Positions 17,483 through 26,301 of a DNA stretch of 64,000 bases are shown in pieces. This DNA is from CAYQNU01 sp964419055 (GTDB lineage Bacteria > Bacteroidota > Bacteroidia > Flavobacteriales_D > Parvicellaceae): contig CAYQNU010000006.1 in the NCBI GenBank assembly GCA_964419055.1, positions 124,001 through 188,000 of the forward strand, in the 5' to 3' direction. Position 1 is the first letter of the stretch; every line of letters starts with the position of its first letter. The position numbers and the translations under genes were made by a program. The notes under the pieces are model-generated. The model worked only from the letters and a program-made list of their open reading frames with translations, was not told the origin of the DNA and did no database searches.

Positions 17483-18154
17483 ATGAAAAAAGTTGTAATT
17501 GTTTCAGCACATCCCGATGATGAAGCATTAGGTGCAGGAGGTACACTTCTAAAATATAAAAAACAAGGTTATTTAATTTATTGGATAATAGCCACACATG
17601 TGTTTGAAAGCCAAGGCTATTCACGATCTATAATTGAAAAACGTGAGGCGGAAATTGAAAAGGTGAAAAATGCTTTTGGCATTCAAGTAGTTTATAATTT
17701 GAAAATTCCTACAACAACATTGGATAGTAGTAATTTAAATAATTATGTTGGCTTAATTTCAACCATTTTTAAAGAAGTTCAACCTCAAATTATCCTTTTG
17801 CCTAATAGAAGTGACGCGCACTCTGATCATCGAATTTTATTTGATGCAGTTATGGCTTGCACAAAATCATTTCGTTATCCATCTATTGAGCAAGTGATGA
17901 TGTATGAGTGTTTATCTGAAACAGAATTCGCTCCAGCTTTAATTGAAAATGTTTTTTTACCCAATTATTTTGTAGATATTTCTTCTTTTATGGATCAAAA
18001 AATTGAAGTATTAAAAATTTATTCTTCAGAATTAGGAGATCATCCTTTTCCACGTTCAATTGAAAATGTAAAAGCATTAGCTACATATAGAGGAGCATCA
18101 GTTGGTGTTCATTTTGCAGAAGCTTTTCAACTTTTAAAATTCATAGAAAAATAG
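17483..18154 (+). CDS. PIG-L family deacetylase
   Basis: A zinc-dependent N-deacetylase of the LmbE/PIG-L fold, 223 residues. The metal and catalytic motif AHPDDE is at residues 9-14, and the third ligand is in RSDAHSDHRILFDA. The family removes acetyl groups from GlcNAc-type sugars. Next to a GNAT acyltransferase and PtmE, it may expose an amino group so that a different acyl group can be attached, or provide GlcN. No signal peptide, so it works in the cytoplasm on nucleotide-linked or free sugar. Confidence 0.85.
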   Translation: MKKVVIVSAHPDDEALGAGGTLLKYKKQGYLIYWIIATHVFESQGYSRSIIEKREAEIEKVKNAFGIQVVYNLKIPTTTLDSSNLNNYVGLISTIFKEVQPQIILLPNRSDAHSDHRILFDAVMACTKSFRYPSIEQVMMYECLSETEFAPALIENVFLPNYFVDISSFMDQKIEVLKIYSSELGDHPFPRSIENVKALATYRGASVGVHFAEAFQLLKFIEK

Positions 18155-18158
18155 TAGT

Positions 18159-19211
18159 ATGGATGCTAAATTGTTGACAATTCACAAAAACGCTACATTA
18201 ATTGAGGCTTTAGAAGCTTTGAATAATTTGCTTTACAAAGTTCCTGTAAGTCGCATAATACTTTTTGTTGTGGATGATAATGAAAGTGTTTTGGGTAGTG
18301 TAACAGATGGTGATATACGAAGGGCATTAGTGAAATCTAAGAGTTTGAATGTAAAGATTGAAACTATTTGTAATAAAGAATTTTTATTCGAATGGCAAAC
18401 AAAAAATTATATTGATTTATCAAAATACCGAAAAATTGATATTAAAATTATCCCCATTTTAGATAAAAATAAGTGTTTGGTGGACATTATAGATTGCACC
18501 AAAATTCAAGCAGCATTGCCAGTTGAATGTATGATAATGGCTGGCGGTAGAGGTAAAAGATTAAGCCCACTTACTGATGATATTCCTAAACCTATGTTGC
18601 CGCTAGGAGAAAAGCCAATTTTGGAGCATAATATAGATCGATTAATTAGCTATGGCATAAAAAAAATATTTATTTCAGTCAAATATTTAGGTGAGCAATT
18701 GGTAGCTTATTTTGGTGATGGATCTTCAAAAGGTATTGAAATTAAATATATTTGGGAGGATGAGCCATTGGGAACTGCTGGTGCTTTAGCATTAGTAGAG
18801 CAATTTAATTCTGAATTTTTACTGTTGATGAATAGCGATTTATTTACAGATGTTGATTTTGAAGATTTATATTTAGATTTAATTAATGAAAAAGCCGATA
18901 TGGTAGTAGCATCCACTTCCTACAAAGTAGATATTCCTTTTGCTGTTTTTGAAACCAATGAACGCCAAATTCAAAACTTTAAAGAAAAACCATCTTATGT
19001 ATATCACTCAAATGCAGGTATATATATGTTTAAAACTTCATTAATAAATAAAATTCCTAAAAATAAATTTTACAACATTACGGATTTAATGGAAGAGCTG
19101 ATTAATGAAAAAGGTAAATTAATTCATAATCCTATTTTAGGTTATTGGATAGATATTGGAAGTCCTGCAGATTATTTAAGAGCTCAAGAATTAATTAAAC
19201 ACATAAAATAA
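18159..19211 (+). CDS. ptmE: CBS-domain sugar nucleotidyltransferase (PtmE-like)
   Basis: A 350-residue two-domain protein. Paired CBS modules (residues about 5-118, with SVTDGDIRRAL) are followed by a sugar-1-phosphate nucleotidyltransferase with the signature AGGRGKRLSPLTDDIPKP (128-145). The order CBS then nucleotidyltransferase is that of Campylobacter PtmE, which makes GDP-glucosamine for the GDP-linked legionaminic route. Its presence with LegB suggests the same route here. The other early enzymes of that route (glutamine amidotransferase and mutase) are not in the window. Confidence 0.82.
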   Translation: MDAKLLTIHKNATLIEALEALNNLLYKVPVSRIILFVVDDNESVLGSVTDGDIRRALVKSKSLNVKIETICNKEFLFEWQTKNYIDLSKYRKIDIKIIPILDKNKCLVDIIDCTKIQAALPVECMIMAGGRGKRLSPLTDDIPKPMLPLGEKPILEHNIDRLISYGIKKIFISVKYLGEQLVAYFGDGSSKGIEIKYIWEDEPLGTAGALALVEQFNSEFLLLMNSDLFTDVDFEDLYLDLINEKADMVVASTSYKVDIPFAVFETNERQIQNFKEKPSYVYHSNAGIYMFKTSLINKIPKNKFYNITDLMEELINEKGKLIHNPILGYWIDIGSPADYLRAQELIKHIK

Positions 19212-19212
19212 T

Positions 19213-20268
19213 ATGATTCCAACTAATAAACCCTATATAATTGTTGAAACAGCCTTTCATCACGAGGGAGATAAAATTTTTTTAAAAGGTTTAATTAAAG
19301 AAGCAAAAGAAATTGGTGTAAATGCAGTTAAATTTCATCTACTTTTAGATATTGATGATTATATGATTGCAGAACACGATGCAATTGAGGTGTTAAAACC
19401 GTGGTGTCTTAGCTCAACAGACTGGGACGAAATAATTGAATTTTGTAATGATATAGATATTATTTTACTTTGTAACGATCAAAAATCTATTGAGTACGCT
19501 ATTCAAAAAGGAAATAGAATTAAGGCCATTGAAATACATGCAACAGGAATTAATGATATTTTTTTATTAGAGAAAGCGTCAAAATTTAATCAAACTGTAA
19601 TTCTTGGAACTGGAGGATCATCATTAGATGAAATAGATTTTGCCATTCAGTTTTTAAAAGATAATAATAAACTTGATGTTTTCTTAATGCATGGGTTTCA
19701 AAATTACCCTACTGATTATAAAGATATTAAGCTATCAAGAATGAATCGATTAAACGAATTATTTAATTTACCAATTGGTTATGCTGATCACACTGACCCT
19801 TTAGACGAAAATAATGAGTTTATTTCCTGCATTCCTCTCGCCAATGGATTTAATGTGATTGAAAAGCATTTTACAACAAATTTTGGAGAAAAACGTATTG
19901 ATGCTCAAGCAGCTATAAATGTTAATCAACTAAAAAAAATTAAAGATTTATCACAAATCATTTGGTCAACCCTAGATTTGGACAGTTGTTTAAAATTGTC
20001 TCCAGCTGAAATGAAATATGGAAATACAGGTCCTATGAAAAAAGCTATTGTAGCTAAAAATGACATTCAAGAAGGTGAATTAATAACACTTTCAAATATA
20101 GCTTTTAAAAGAACGAATGCAAGCAGTAGTAGTAAACAATTAGATTTATCAAAATTATTAAATAATAAAACAACTCGTTTGATTAAAAAAGATGAAATTA
20201 TAGATTTGAATAATGTGCAATTTTCGTTTTTAGTTAATGATTTCTCTCAATTTAAGAATACAAAATGA
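19213..20268 (+). CDS. Divergent NeuB-like nonulosonate synthase, second copy
   Basis: A 351-residue relative of NeuB with TIM barrel and C-terminal SAF domain (from about 275). Catalytic-metal parts are kept: GYADHT and VIEKHFT. Substrate-contact blocks differ from LegI and PseI in this same window. NHNGD is replaced by HHEGD, KFQT by KFHL, and the GPDHKAS block by EKRIDAQAA. It may therefore condense phosphoenolpyruvate with a different sugar, or have lost synthase activity. It overlaps the start of the SpsF-like gene (ATGA), which in turn overlaps the YhcH-like gene, so the three form a coupled unit. A plain third copy of a sialate synthase is less likely given the changed residues. Confidence 0.72.
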   Translation: MIPTNKPYIIVETAFHHEGDKIFLKGLIKEAKEIGVNAVKFHLLLDIDDYMIAEHDAIEVLKPWCLSSTDWDEIIEFCNDIDIILLCNDQKSIEYAIQKGNRIKAIEIHATGINDIFLLEKASKFNQTVILGTGGSSLDEIDFAIQFLKDNNKLDVFLMHGFQNYPTDYKDIKLSRMNRLNELFNLPIGYADHTDPLDENNEFISCIPLANGFNVIEKHFTTNFGEKRIDAQAAINVNQLKKIKDLSQIIWSTLDLDSCLKLSPAEMKYGNTGPMKKAIVAKNDIQEGELITLSNIAFKRTNASSSSKQLDLSKLLNNKTTRLIKKDEIIDLNNVQFSFLVNDFSQFKNTK

Positions 20269-21077
20269 AAAAAATAGGGTTTTTAATAACAGCTAGATTA
20301 AAGTCTAAAAGATTACCTAAAAAACTTCTAAAAGAGATAAATGGTAAAACAATAATTGAGCATGTTATTTCAAGAATTAAAGAAGTTGATGACTTAAATG
20401 ATATTGTTTTGTGTACTTCAACCTCAAACCAAGATTTACCTTTAGTTAATATTGCTATCAAAAATAACATCTACTATTTTAATGGAGATGAAGAAGATGT
20501 ATTAAGTAGATTATTAACAGCTTCTAAATTATTTGGATTGGATTATATGATTGGAATTACCGGTGAAAACCCTCTTTTTTCTATTGAATATACAAACCTA
20601 ATTATTGATGAAGCTAAAAATTCTGATTTTGATTTTATTTATTTAAAAGGACTTCCAATCGGCTGTGCCACTTATGCAATTAAGACGAAGGCTTTAGAAA
20701 CCGTTTGTTCTATAAAAAATGTTGTGGACACTGAAATTTGGGGCTATTTAATAAACAGACCTGAATTATTCAATATAAAAGCTATTGAAGTAGAACAAAA
20801 TGTTTATTGGCCAGATTTAAGAATTACTATTGATTATGAAGAGGATTTTAACTTTGTAGCAGAAATATTTAAAAAACTAGATTCTGAATCTATTAAAAGT
20901 CTACCAAAAGTAATAGCTTTTCTTAAAGAAAATGATCAAATAACACAAATTCACCAACATCATAAACAATTGGATTTAAGTGAAAGTGTTAAAAGCGAAA
21001 TAGATTCCTATTTCAAAAATAACTATATTGAAATACTTGAAACTAAGAATAAAATTTATAATACTGCACCATTATGA
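20265..21077 (+). CDS. SpsF-like cytidylyltransferase
   Basis: A 270-residue nucleotidyltransferase. The N-terminus ITARLKSKRLPKKLL (8-22) is the CTP-binding loop of the CMP-sugar synthetase/SpsF family, followed by GDEEDVLSRLL and an ITGENPLF block. The last third is extra and charged. The family activates acidic nine-carbon sugars or other surface sugars with CMP. It may be the missing CMP-legionaminate synthetase, or it may activate the product of the divergent synthase to which it is coupled. The stop overlaps the next start by four bases. Confidence 0.75.
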   Translation: MKKIGFLITARLKSKRLPKKLLKEINGKTIIEHVISRIKEVDDLNDIVLCTSTSNQDLPLVNIAIKNNIYYFNGDEEDVLSRLLTASKLFGLDYMIGITGENPLFSIEYTNLIIDEAKNSDFDFIYLKGLPIGCATYAIKTKALETVCSIKNVVDTEIWGYLINRPELFNIKAIEVEQNVYWPDLRITIDYEEDFNFVAEIFKKLDSESIKSLPKVIAFLKENDQITQIHQHHKQLDLSESVKSEIDSYFKNNYIEILETKNKIYNTAPL

Positions 21078-21502
21078 TATATGATAAAATTGAGAATATC
21101 AAAAGATACCCATTCTTAAATAAGATTAAAGATTTTGATTTTAAAATGGCAAAAGATGGAAAATTTGAAATTGAAGGAGAAACATTTTTTGGTATAGGAT
21201 TAAAATACGCTACCAAAAATGAAATGGATTGCTTGTGGGAAAGTCATAAAAAATACTTAGATGTACATGTTATTTTGGAAGGTGAGGAAATTGTTAATAT
21301 TTCAGATAATTCTCAAATGAACGTGACAAAAGAGTATGATGAAACAGGTGATTACATGTTACATTCGGGAATAAAACAACAAAGTATTCATTTAAAAAAA
21401 GGATGTTTTTTGGTCTTATATCCAAACGAAGTTCATCAAACAGCTGTATATTTTGATAAAATCAATAGTATTAGTAAAGTTGTCTTTAAAATTTTAATTT
21501 AA
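21074..21502 (+). CDS. YhcH/YjgK/YiaL (NanQ-like) sugar anomerase
   Basis: A 142-residue cupin-like protein with the family blocks HKKYLDVHVILEGEE and VLYPNEVHQTAV, which contain the His/Asp/Glu metal ligands. E. coli YhcH (NanQ) interconverts anomers of N-acetylneuraminate. That member serves catabolism, but here the gene is fused by overlap to a synthase and a cytidylyltransferase. An anabolic role is therefore suggested: supplying the anomer that the CMP-synthetase accepts. It is the last gene of the coupled run; about 55 bases separate it from the sulfotransferase. Confidence 0.82.
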   Translation: MIYDKIENIKRYPFLNKIKDFDFKMAKDGKFEIEGETFFGIGLKYATKNEMDCLWESHKKYLDVHVILEGEEIVNISDNSQMNVTKEYDETGDYMLHSGIKQQSIHLKKGCFLVLYPNEVHQTAVYFDKINSISKVVFKILI

Positions 21503-21556
21503 CAATTTCAAACGTTTTACAAATTTACTTTATTTAGAAAATGTAAAAATAATTAT

Positions 21557-22492
21557 ATGATAAATAAACTTATTGTTACAGGTGAAATGAGATCGGGAAC
21601 CACTTTTCTGGCTAATTTTTTAAATAGTCAAGAAAGCGCTCTTGTATATGCAGATTTCCTACGACAAATATTTATTAATGGTAAGCAATTAAATATTACT
21701 AGTATAACTAAAATTCTAACGGAAAGAGAACTTAATATAATATCCAGTAACTTGATTGCTGAATTTAGAATGTTTGGGTTTGATATTCAAATTCCTAGAG
21801 ATAAGGAATACACACTTAATGACCTTTTTAACAAAGGAATTTCAAGGATTCAGGAAATAGATTCCAAAAAATCCTGTTCTTTAATCGGTATAAAAAGTAC
21901 TAAAGAATACTTTTATTTAAATGAACTTTTAAATAACGATACTAAGTTTATTTATATTTACAGAGATCCTAGAGATGTGTTGCTTTCTGCTAAAAATAGA
22001 TTTAGTAATTATTCACTATTTGAGTATGCTGATGAATGGACCAAAGGTATTGACTTAGCAATGAACTATAAAAATCACAAAAACTTTTTCCTTTTAAAAT
22101 ATGAAGATTTAATTAAAAGAGATAGTAACGTTATTAAGTCAATGGAAGATTTTCTAGGTATTGATTTGAATATGAATATTAGTAAACTTCGATTGAGAAA
22201 TGGAAATGATTACATAGATAATTCTTCATTTGGGGATGTAAGTAAAGTTTTTGATACGGAAGCATTAGAGCGATGGAAAAATTACAGTACATCGGATGAG
22301 GTTATTTATACAAGTTTATATTTGAATGATTATATAAAGCTTCTTAATTATGAGGAAAATGCTAAAGTATATACTCATAATGAAAAAAAAATAATTAAAA
22401 AGTCACGAAAAAAATATGATTTTAATTTATTCTTAAAAAATAAATTAAAAGGTAAGATAAAAGGTAGCATTAATAAATTGTTTAAAAGATAA
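21557..22492 (+). CDS. PAPS-dependent sulfotransferase
   Basis: A 311-residue soluble sulfotransferase. The 5'-phosphosulfate loop TGEMRSGTTFLANFL (8-22) and the 3'-phosphate motif YRDPRDVLLSAKNRF (near residue 135) are both present, so PAPS binding should be intact. It would sulfate a sugar hydroxyl of the surface glycan. The C-terminus is a Lys-rich tail. No PAPS synthesis genes are in the window. Sulfated nonulosonate-containing glycans would be unusual, but the acceptor cannot be read from sequence. Confidence 0.85.
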   Translation: MINKLIVTGEMRSGTTFLANFLNSQESALVYADFLRQIFINGKQLNITSITKILTERELNIISSNLIAEFRMFGFDIQIPRDKEYTLNDLFNKGISRIQEIDSKKSCSLIGIKSTKEYFYLNELLNNDTKFIYIYRDPRDVLLSAKNRFSNYSLFEYADEWTKGIDLAMNYKNHKNFFLLKYEDLIKRDSNVIKSMEDFLGIDLNMNISKLRLRNGNDYIDNSSFGDVSKVFDTEALERWKNYSTSDEVIYTSLYLNDYIKLLNYEENAKVYTHNEKKIIKKSRKKYDFNLFLKNKLKGKIKGSINKLFKR

Positions 22493-22570
22493 GTGTAATA
22501 TAACAAAGAAGATATTCGTTTTTATACTATTTTGTAGTATCAATTTTACACAAATATTTTTATAAATTGT

Positions 22571-22588
22571 TTTAGGTTACAACCTAAA
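22571..22588. repeat. Perfect inverted repeat in intergenic DNA
   Basis: TTTAGGTT and AACCTAAA are separated by two bases in the gap between the sulfotransferase and the GT-B-like gene. A second inverted repeat, ATACTA/TAGTAT, lies at 22524-22540. There is no T tract, so an operator-like site is as likely as a weak terminator. Its role is unknown. Confidence 0.4.
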
Positions 22589-22647
22589 TGATAATGGTTA
22601 CGATTTTTTATTCGAATTTTAAGGGGCAAAAGTAATAAAATTGAAAA

Positions 22648-24123
22648 ATGAATTTTGAAGGAAGAAAAAAAGTAGTTTCAAAATTAGAACATTTCGAAAT
22701 GAACTATCCAGTTGAACAATGGGTAGTTGAGTCAATACATATATGGCCAATTATTAAGTTTTATTGTACACATAAATTATATATTGCAGACAATATTAAA
22801 GAAGAAAATTCTAATGACGTAGTATATTCATTTGAGAAAAAAAGCAAATTTTCAAGTGCATTGATTGCATTCAAAGGGATGTTGAGTTATTATTTTTCAA
22901 TGCATTCAAAAGTAGAAGTGGTAGCCTCTTCCGTTGGAAATTATAAAGCCAATTGGAATAATACAATTATGCATAAATATTTTGATCCATTATTAGATGA
23001 ATTGGAGACGTTGAATAAAAAAGGGTTAATAATTTCACTTAAAGATGAAAACAAAACTAATTATAAAGTTTTTAGAGTAAAAAATATCAGTAATTGGAGC
23101 TATTTTATTCGATTGCTTATTAGGAATCCGACTATTCATACAAAAGAACTACCTGATTATAAAACGTTTCTTAATGAAATGTCAAAAGAATTACATACTA
23201 AATCTTCACTTTTAGAAAATACATTAAATCAAGTTTTTCGGGAAGTTTTGATATGGAAAAGAGTGTATAAACAATTGTTCAAAAAAGTAAACCCAAAATT
23301 TTCGGTAAGTTTATGTTATTATTCGTGGGAGTTTTATGGTATGAATGCAGCAGCAAATGAAATGGAAATAATTTCAATTGACATGCAACACGGAGGTCAA
23401 GGAGCTTATCATACAGCCTATAAATTTTATAAGATTCCTAAAAATGGATATACAGTTTTACCTAAAGTTTTTTGGACTTGGGATGCCCTTTCAAAAGAAT
23501 TTATAGATTCATGGTCAAATGAAAGTTGGCATAAAACGATTAATGGTGGAAATTTATGGATAAATTTCATTGCTAATCAAAACTATAGTGTTGCTAATCA
23601 AAACGATTCAAAAAAGTTAATTTTAGTAACTCTTCAAAACACTTTAATTCCAGTTTTAGAAGATTTCATTATAAATGCCATTAAAAAAACGGATGAAAAT
23701 AAGTTCGTTTGGTGGTTGAGATTTCATCCAGGGATGTCTAAAAAGGAAATAGAAGAAGTAAATGAAATAATTCTTAAAAATGGTTTTTCAAATAAAGTTT
23801 CTACACATCTATCTTCAGAAATTCCATTACCGATTGCTCTTTTAAAATGCGATGTTCATGTATCAAAATTTTCGGGTAGTATATTAGAAGCTGCTTTGAT
23901 GAATAAATTAAATATTATTGTAGATGAGTTAGGGAAATCGGCCTTTTCAAATTTGATTGAAGAAAACAAAGCTAGTTTTTTTGATCCTAATGCTAATTTA
24001 GATTTATATGACTTTATACTTAATCAATTTGATAATGAAGAAAAATCAGATTTTTCAACCTATGAAACTAAGTCTCTTTCATTAATTTTAGCAGAAATAG
24101 AAAATAAATGTAGTACGGATTAA
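22648..24123 (+). CDS. Probable GT-B-fold glycosyltransferase (capsule type)
   Basis: A 491-residue protein with no signal peptide. The middle has IDMQHGGQGAYH (near residue 245) and the C-terminal half has WWLRFHPGMS, then HVSKFSGSILEAALMNKLNIIVDE. A QHG block, an HP block and a Ser-rich nucleotide-binding loop occur in that order in polysialyltransferases, Kps-type Kdo transferases and related nonulosonate transferases. It follows the nonulosonate biosynthesis genes, so transfer of a CMP-activated acidic sugar is a reasonable inference. It was not matched to a named family. It is separated by about 155 bases from the gene before it. Confidence 0.55.
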   Translation: MNFEGRKKVVSKLEHFEMNYPVEQWVVESIHIWPIIKFYCTHKLYIADNIKEENSNDVVYSFEKKSKFSSALIAFKGMLSYYFSMHSKVEVVASSVGNYKANWNNTIMHKYFDPLLDELETLNKKGLIISLKDENKTNYKVFRVKNISNWSYFIRLLIRNPTIHTKELPDYKTFLNEMSKELHTKSSLLENTLNQVFREVLIWKRVYKQLFKKVNPKFSVSLCYYSWEFYGMNAAANEMEIISIDMQHGGQGAYHTAYKFYKIPKNGYTVLPKVFWTWDALSKEFIDSWSNESWHKTINGGNLWINFIANQNYSVANQNDSKKLILVTLQNTLIPVLEDFIINAIKKTDENKFVWWLRFHPGMSKKEIEEVNEIILKNGFSNKVSTHLSSEIPLPIALLKCDVHVSKFSGSILEAALMNKLNIIVDELGKSAFSNLIEENKASFFDPNANLDLYDFILNQFDNEEKSDFSTYETKSLSLILAEIENKCSTD

Positions 24124-24228
24124 TTTATTAAAACTTGTTTGATTTCCATACAATTCAGAAAACTGACCTACAAATATGTTTTGAAAACATTCGTTGGTTG
24201 AACGCTATTTATTTTAAAGAATTGTAGC

Positions 24229-24236
24229 TACTTTTG
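24229..24236 (+). promoter_or_regulatory. -7 promoter element (TACTTTTG) for the ABC flippase gene
   Basis: This exact TAnnTTTG match lies 29 bases before ATG 24266. It includes the G of the possible GTG start at 24236, which argues for the downstream ATG. Confidence 0.6.
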
Positions 24237-24265
24237 TGTCTCTGTTATTCCCAATTATCACAAAC

Positions 24266-26059
24266 ATGATAAAATCTTTTTTGAAGAAATATTTTAAACA
24301 TTTAGCCTATTTTTATGCGCATTTGAGGTATAAAATGATTATAGGCCTTTTGTTAAGTATTGTTGTTGGCCTTTTGGACGGGTTTGGATTAGCTATGTTT
24401 TTACCATTATTAGAAATGGTTGACGGTTCAGGAACAGCCACCTCAGATAATATGGGTAATTTACGTTTTGTGGCTGATTTTTTAACGTATTTTGATTTAA
24501 AGCTCACTCTAAATGTTGTTTTGTTGTTTATCCTTTTTCTTTTTATTCTAAAGGGTATTACAAAATATATTGAAGGGCATTATAATTTATACATACAGCA
24601 AGCTTTTATTGTTAAGCTGAGAAGAAAATGTGTTGATGGCATGTCAAATTTTAAATACAATGCTTTTGTTCAAGCCGATTCAGGAAAAATTCAAAACACG
24701 TTGAGTTTAGAAGTGAGTAGAGTTGTAAATGCATACAGAGGCTATTTTGGCACTATTCAATATGCCATATTTGTTTTAGTGTATGTGTTTTTGGCTTTTT
24801 TGTCCAATCCTCAATTTGCAATTTTGGTTGCTATTGGTGGAGCATTATCAAGTTTGCTTTTTAGAGGTATCTATAAAAAAACAGAAAAAATATCTTCATC
24901 TATAACATTACACGGCCATGTTTTTCAAGGATTATTGATTCAATCGGTTGCTTTTTTCAAATATTTGAAATCAACGGGCAGAATGAAAGGATATTCTGAT
25001 AAACTAAAAAATAGTATTAGTAAAATTGAAAAAGATAATAAAACAATGGGGTTAATTCAAGTTTTTCTTGTCGCAGTAAGAGAACCAATTGTATTGTCTA
25101 TTGTTGTGGCTGTTATATACATCCAGCACAATTATTTTGGTCAAGAACTCGGTATGATTATTTTAAGTTTATTGTTTTTTTATCGTGCATTAAACTATTT
25201 AATGGTCATGCAAACGCAATGGAATAACTATTTATCCATGTCAGGTGCTGTAAAGAATATGGATGAATTTTTAACCAATTTAGATGAAAATAAAGAAAAA
25301 TATGGAAAAGAAAAGATAGATCATTTTACTTCCAATATGGTTTTAAATACTACAAGTTTTTATTACAAATCGAATGATTTAATTCTAAAATCGATAAATT
25401 TAACTATTGGAAAAAACAAAACAGTGGCATTCATCGGTGAAAGTGGTAGTGGAAAAACAACATTGGTGAATATTTTAACAGGATTATTGCCAATAAGTGA
25501 GGGAAAATATTCAATTGATGGTATCGACACTAAAGAAATTGATATGCGCTCCTTTCAAAATAGAATCGGTTATATCACTCAAGAACCAGTAATCTTTGAC
25601 GACAATGTTTTTAATAATGTCACCTTTTGGGATGAAAAAACACCCGAAAACGTAAATAAATTTTGGGATGCACTCCGAAAAGCCTCCATTCTTGATTTTG
25701 TGGAAAGTTTGCCCGAAAAAGAAAATGCTCCCTTGGGCAACAATGGAATAATGGTGAGTGGCGGGCAAAAACAACGATTATCCATAGCTCGTGAATTGTA
25801 TAAAGACATTGATATCCTCATTATGGATGAAGCTACATCAGCACTCGATTCTGAAACTGAAAAAGCCATTCAAGAAAACATCGATGCGCTCAAAGGGCAA
25901 TTTACCATAATCATCATAGCTCATCGATTGTCTACCATCAAAAATGCGGATGAAATTGTCCTTATGTCAAAAGGAGAAATCATCGATAAAGGTTCTTTTT
26001 CTGAATTGATAGGTTCTAATGAAACCTTCAAAAGAATGGTAAATTTACAGGAACTATAG
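24266..26059 (+). CDS. MsbA/PglK-like ABC exporter or flippase
   Basis: A 597-residue fused permease-ATPase. The N-terminal half has about six membrane spans (first near residues 23-45). The ATPase has Walker A GESGSGKTT (about 391-399), signature VSGGQKQRLSIAREL, Walker B ILIMDEATSALD and the H-loop AHRLST. It forms a homodimer that flips a lipid-linked glycan or lipid across the inner membrane. With no Wzx flippase in the window, it may translocate the lipid-linked repeat unit like PglK. ATG 24266 is preferred over GTG 24236, which overlaps a -7 element. Confidence 0.88.
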   Translation: MIKSFLKKYFKHLAYFYAHLRYKMIIGLLLSIVVGLLDGFGLAMFLPLLEMVDGSGTATSDNMGNLRFVADFLTYFDLKLTLNVVLLFILFLFILKGITKYIEGHYNLYIQQAFIVKLRRKCVDGMSNFKYNAFVQADSGKIQNTLSLEVSRVVNAYRGYFGTIQYAIFVLVYVFLAFLSNPQFAILVAIGGALSSLLFRGIYKKTEKISSSITLHGHVFQGLLIQSVAFFKYLKSTGRMKGYSDKLKNSISKIEKDNKTMGLIQVFLVAVREPIVLSIVVAVIYIQHNYFGQELGMIILSLLFFYRALNYLMVMQTQWNNYLSMSGAVKNMDEFLTNLDENKEKYGKEKIDHFTSNMVLNTTSFYYKSNDLILKSINLTIGKNKTVAFIGESGSGKTTLVNILTGLLPISEGKYSIDGIDTKEIDMRSFQNRIGYITQEPVIFDDNVFNNVTFWDEKTPENVNKFWDALRKASILDFVESLPEKENAPLGNNGIMVSGGQKQRLSIARELYKDIDILIMDEATSALDSETEKAIQENIDALKGQFTIIIIAHRLSTIKNADEIVLMSKGEIIDKGSFSELIGSNETFKRMVNLQEL

Positions 26060-26091
26060 AAGTTAGATTTTGGATTAAAAATGTAAACTAA

Positions 26092-26150
26092 AATCTAAAA
26101 TCGTAAATCTACAATCTATAATCGTCCATCTAAAATCTAAAATCAAAAAA
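26092..26150 (+). repeat. Degenerate heptamer tandem repeat (AATCTAA-type)
   Basis: About eight consecutive seven-base units: AATCTAA, AATCGTA, AATCTAC, AATCTAT, AATCGTC, CATCTAA, AATCTAA, AATCAAA. A related four-unit tract lies on the other side of the antiterminator gene (26843-26870). The two share a 23-base stretch with one mismatch (26094-26116 and 26844-26866). Confidence 0.8.
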
Positions 26151-26192
26151 CTTTCTTCATCATATTTTAATTCACTAATTTCAAAAAAAAGT

Positions 26193-26200
26193 TACCTTTG
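26193..26200 (+). promoter_or_regulatory. -7 promoter element (TACCTTTG) for upxY with ~95-base leader
   Basis: An exact TAnnTTTG match. The leader between here and ATG 26302 is unusually long for this genome. It ends in a small GGC-GAA-GCC hairpin (26293-26301) directly before the ATG and contains TAAGGT (26212-26217) complementary to ACCTTA (26268-26273). It could hold the site where the antiterminator acts. Confidence 0.6.
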
Positions 26201-26301
26201 CACAATTAAAATAAGGTGAATTGGTCGACTAAAAGCGAAGATTCAGCTAAATTTTAATGATAGCCTTACCTTAATCATCTGTGACTGAGGAAGGCGAAGC
26301 C

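Noticed and set aside
22493..22647. Rho-independent terminator after the sulfotransferase
   Set aside because: Two inverted repeats are present but neither is followed by a T run.
24236..24265. GTG 24236 as start of the ABC exporter
   Set aside because: It overlaps the -7 element TACTTTTG; ATG 24266 lies 29 bases downstream of that element and the added residues are not conserved.
25511..25869. Two minus-strand frames opposite the ABC ATPase domain
   Set aside because: They are shadows of highly conserved Walker and signature motifs on the plus strand.
26092..26150. CRISPR-like array
   Set aside because: Units are only seven bases, degenerate and without spacers; no cas genes nearby.
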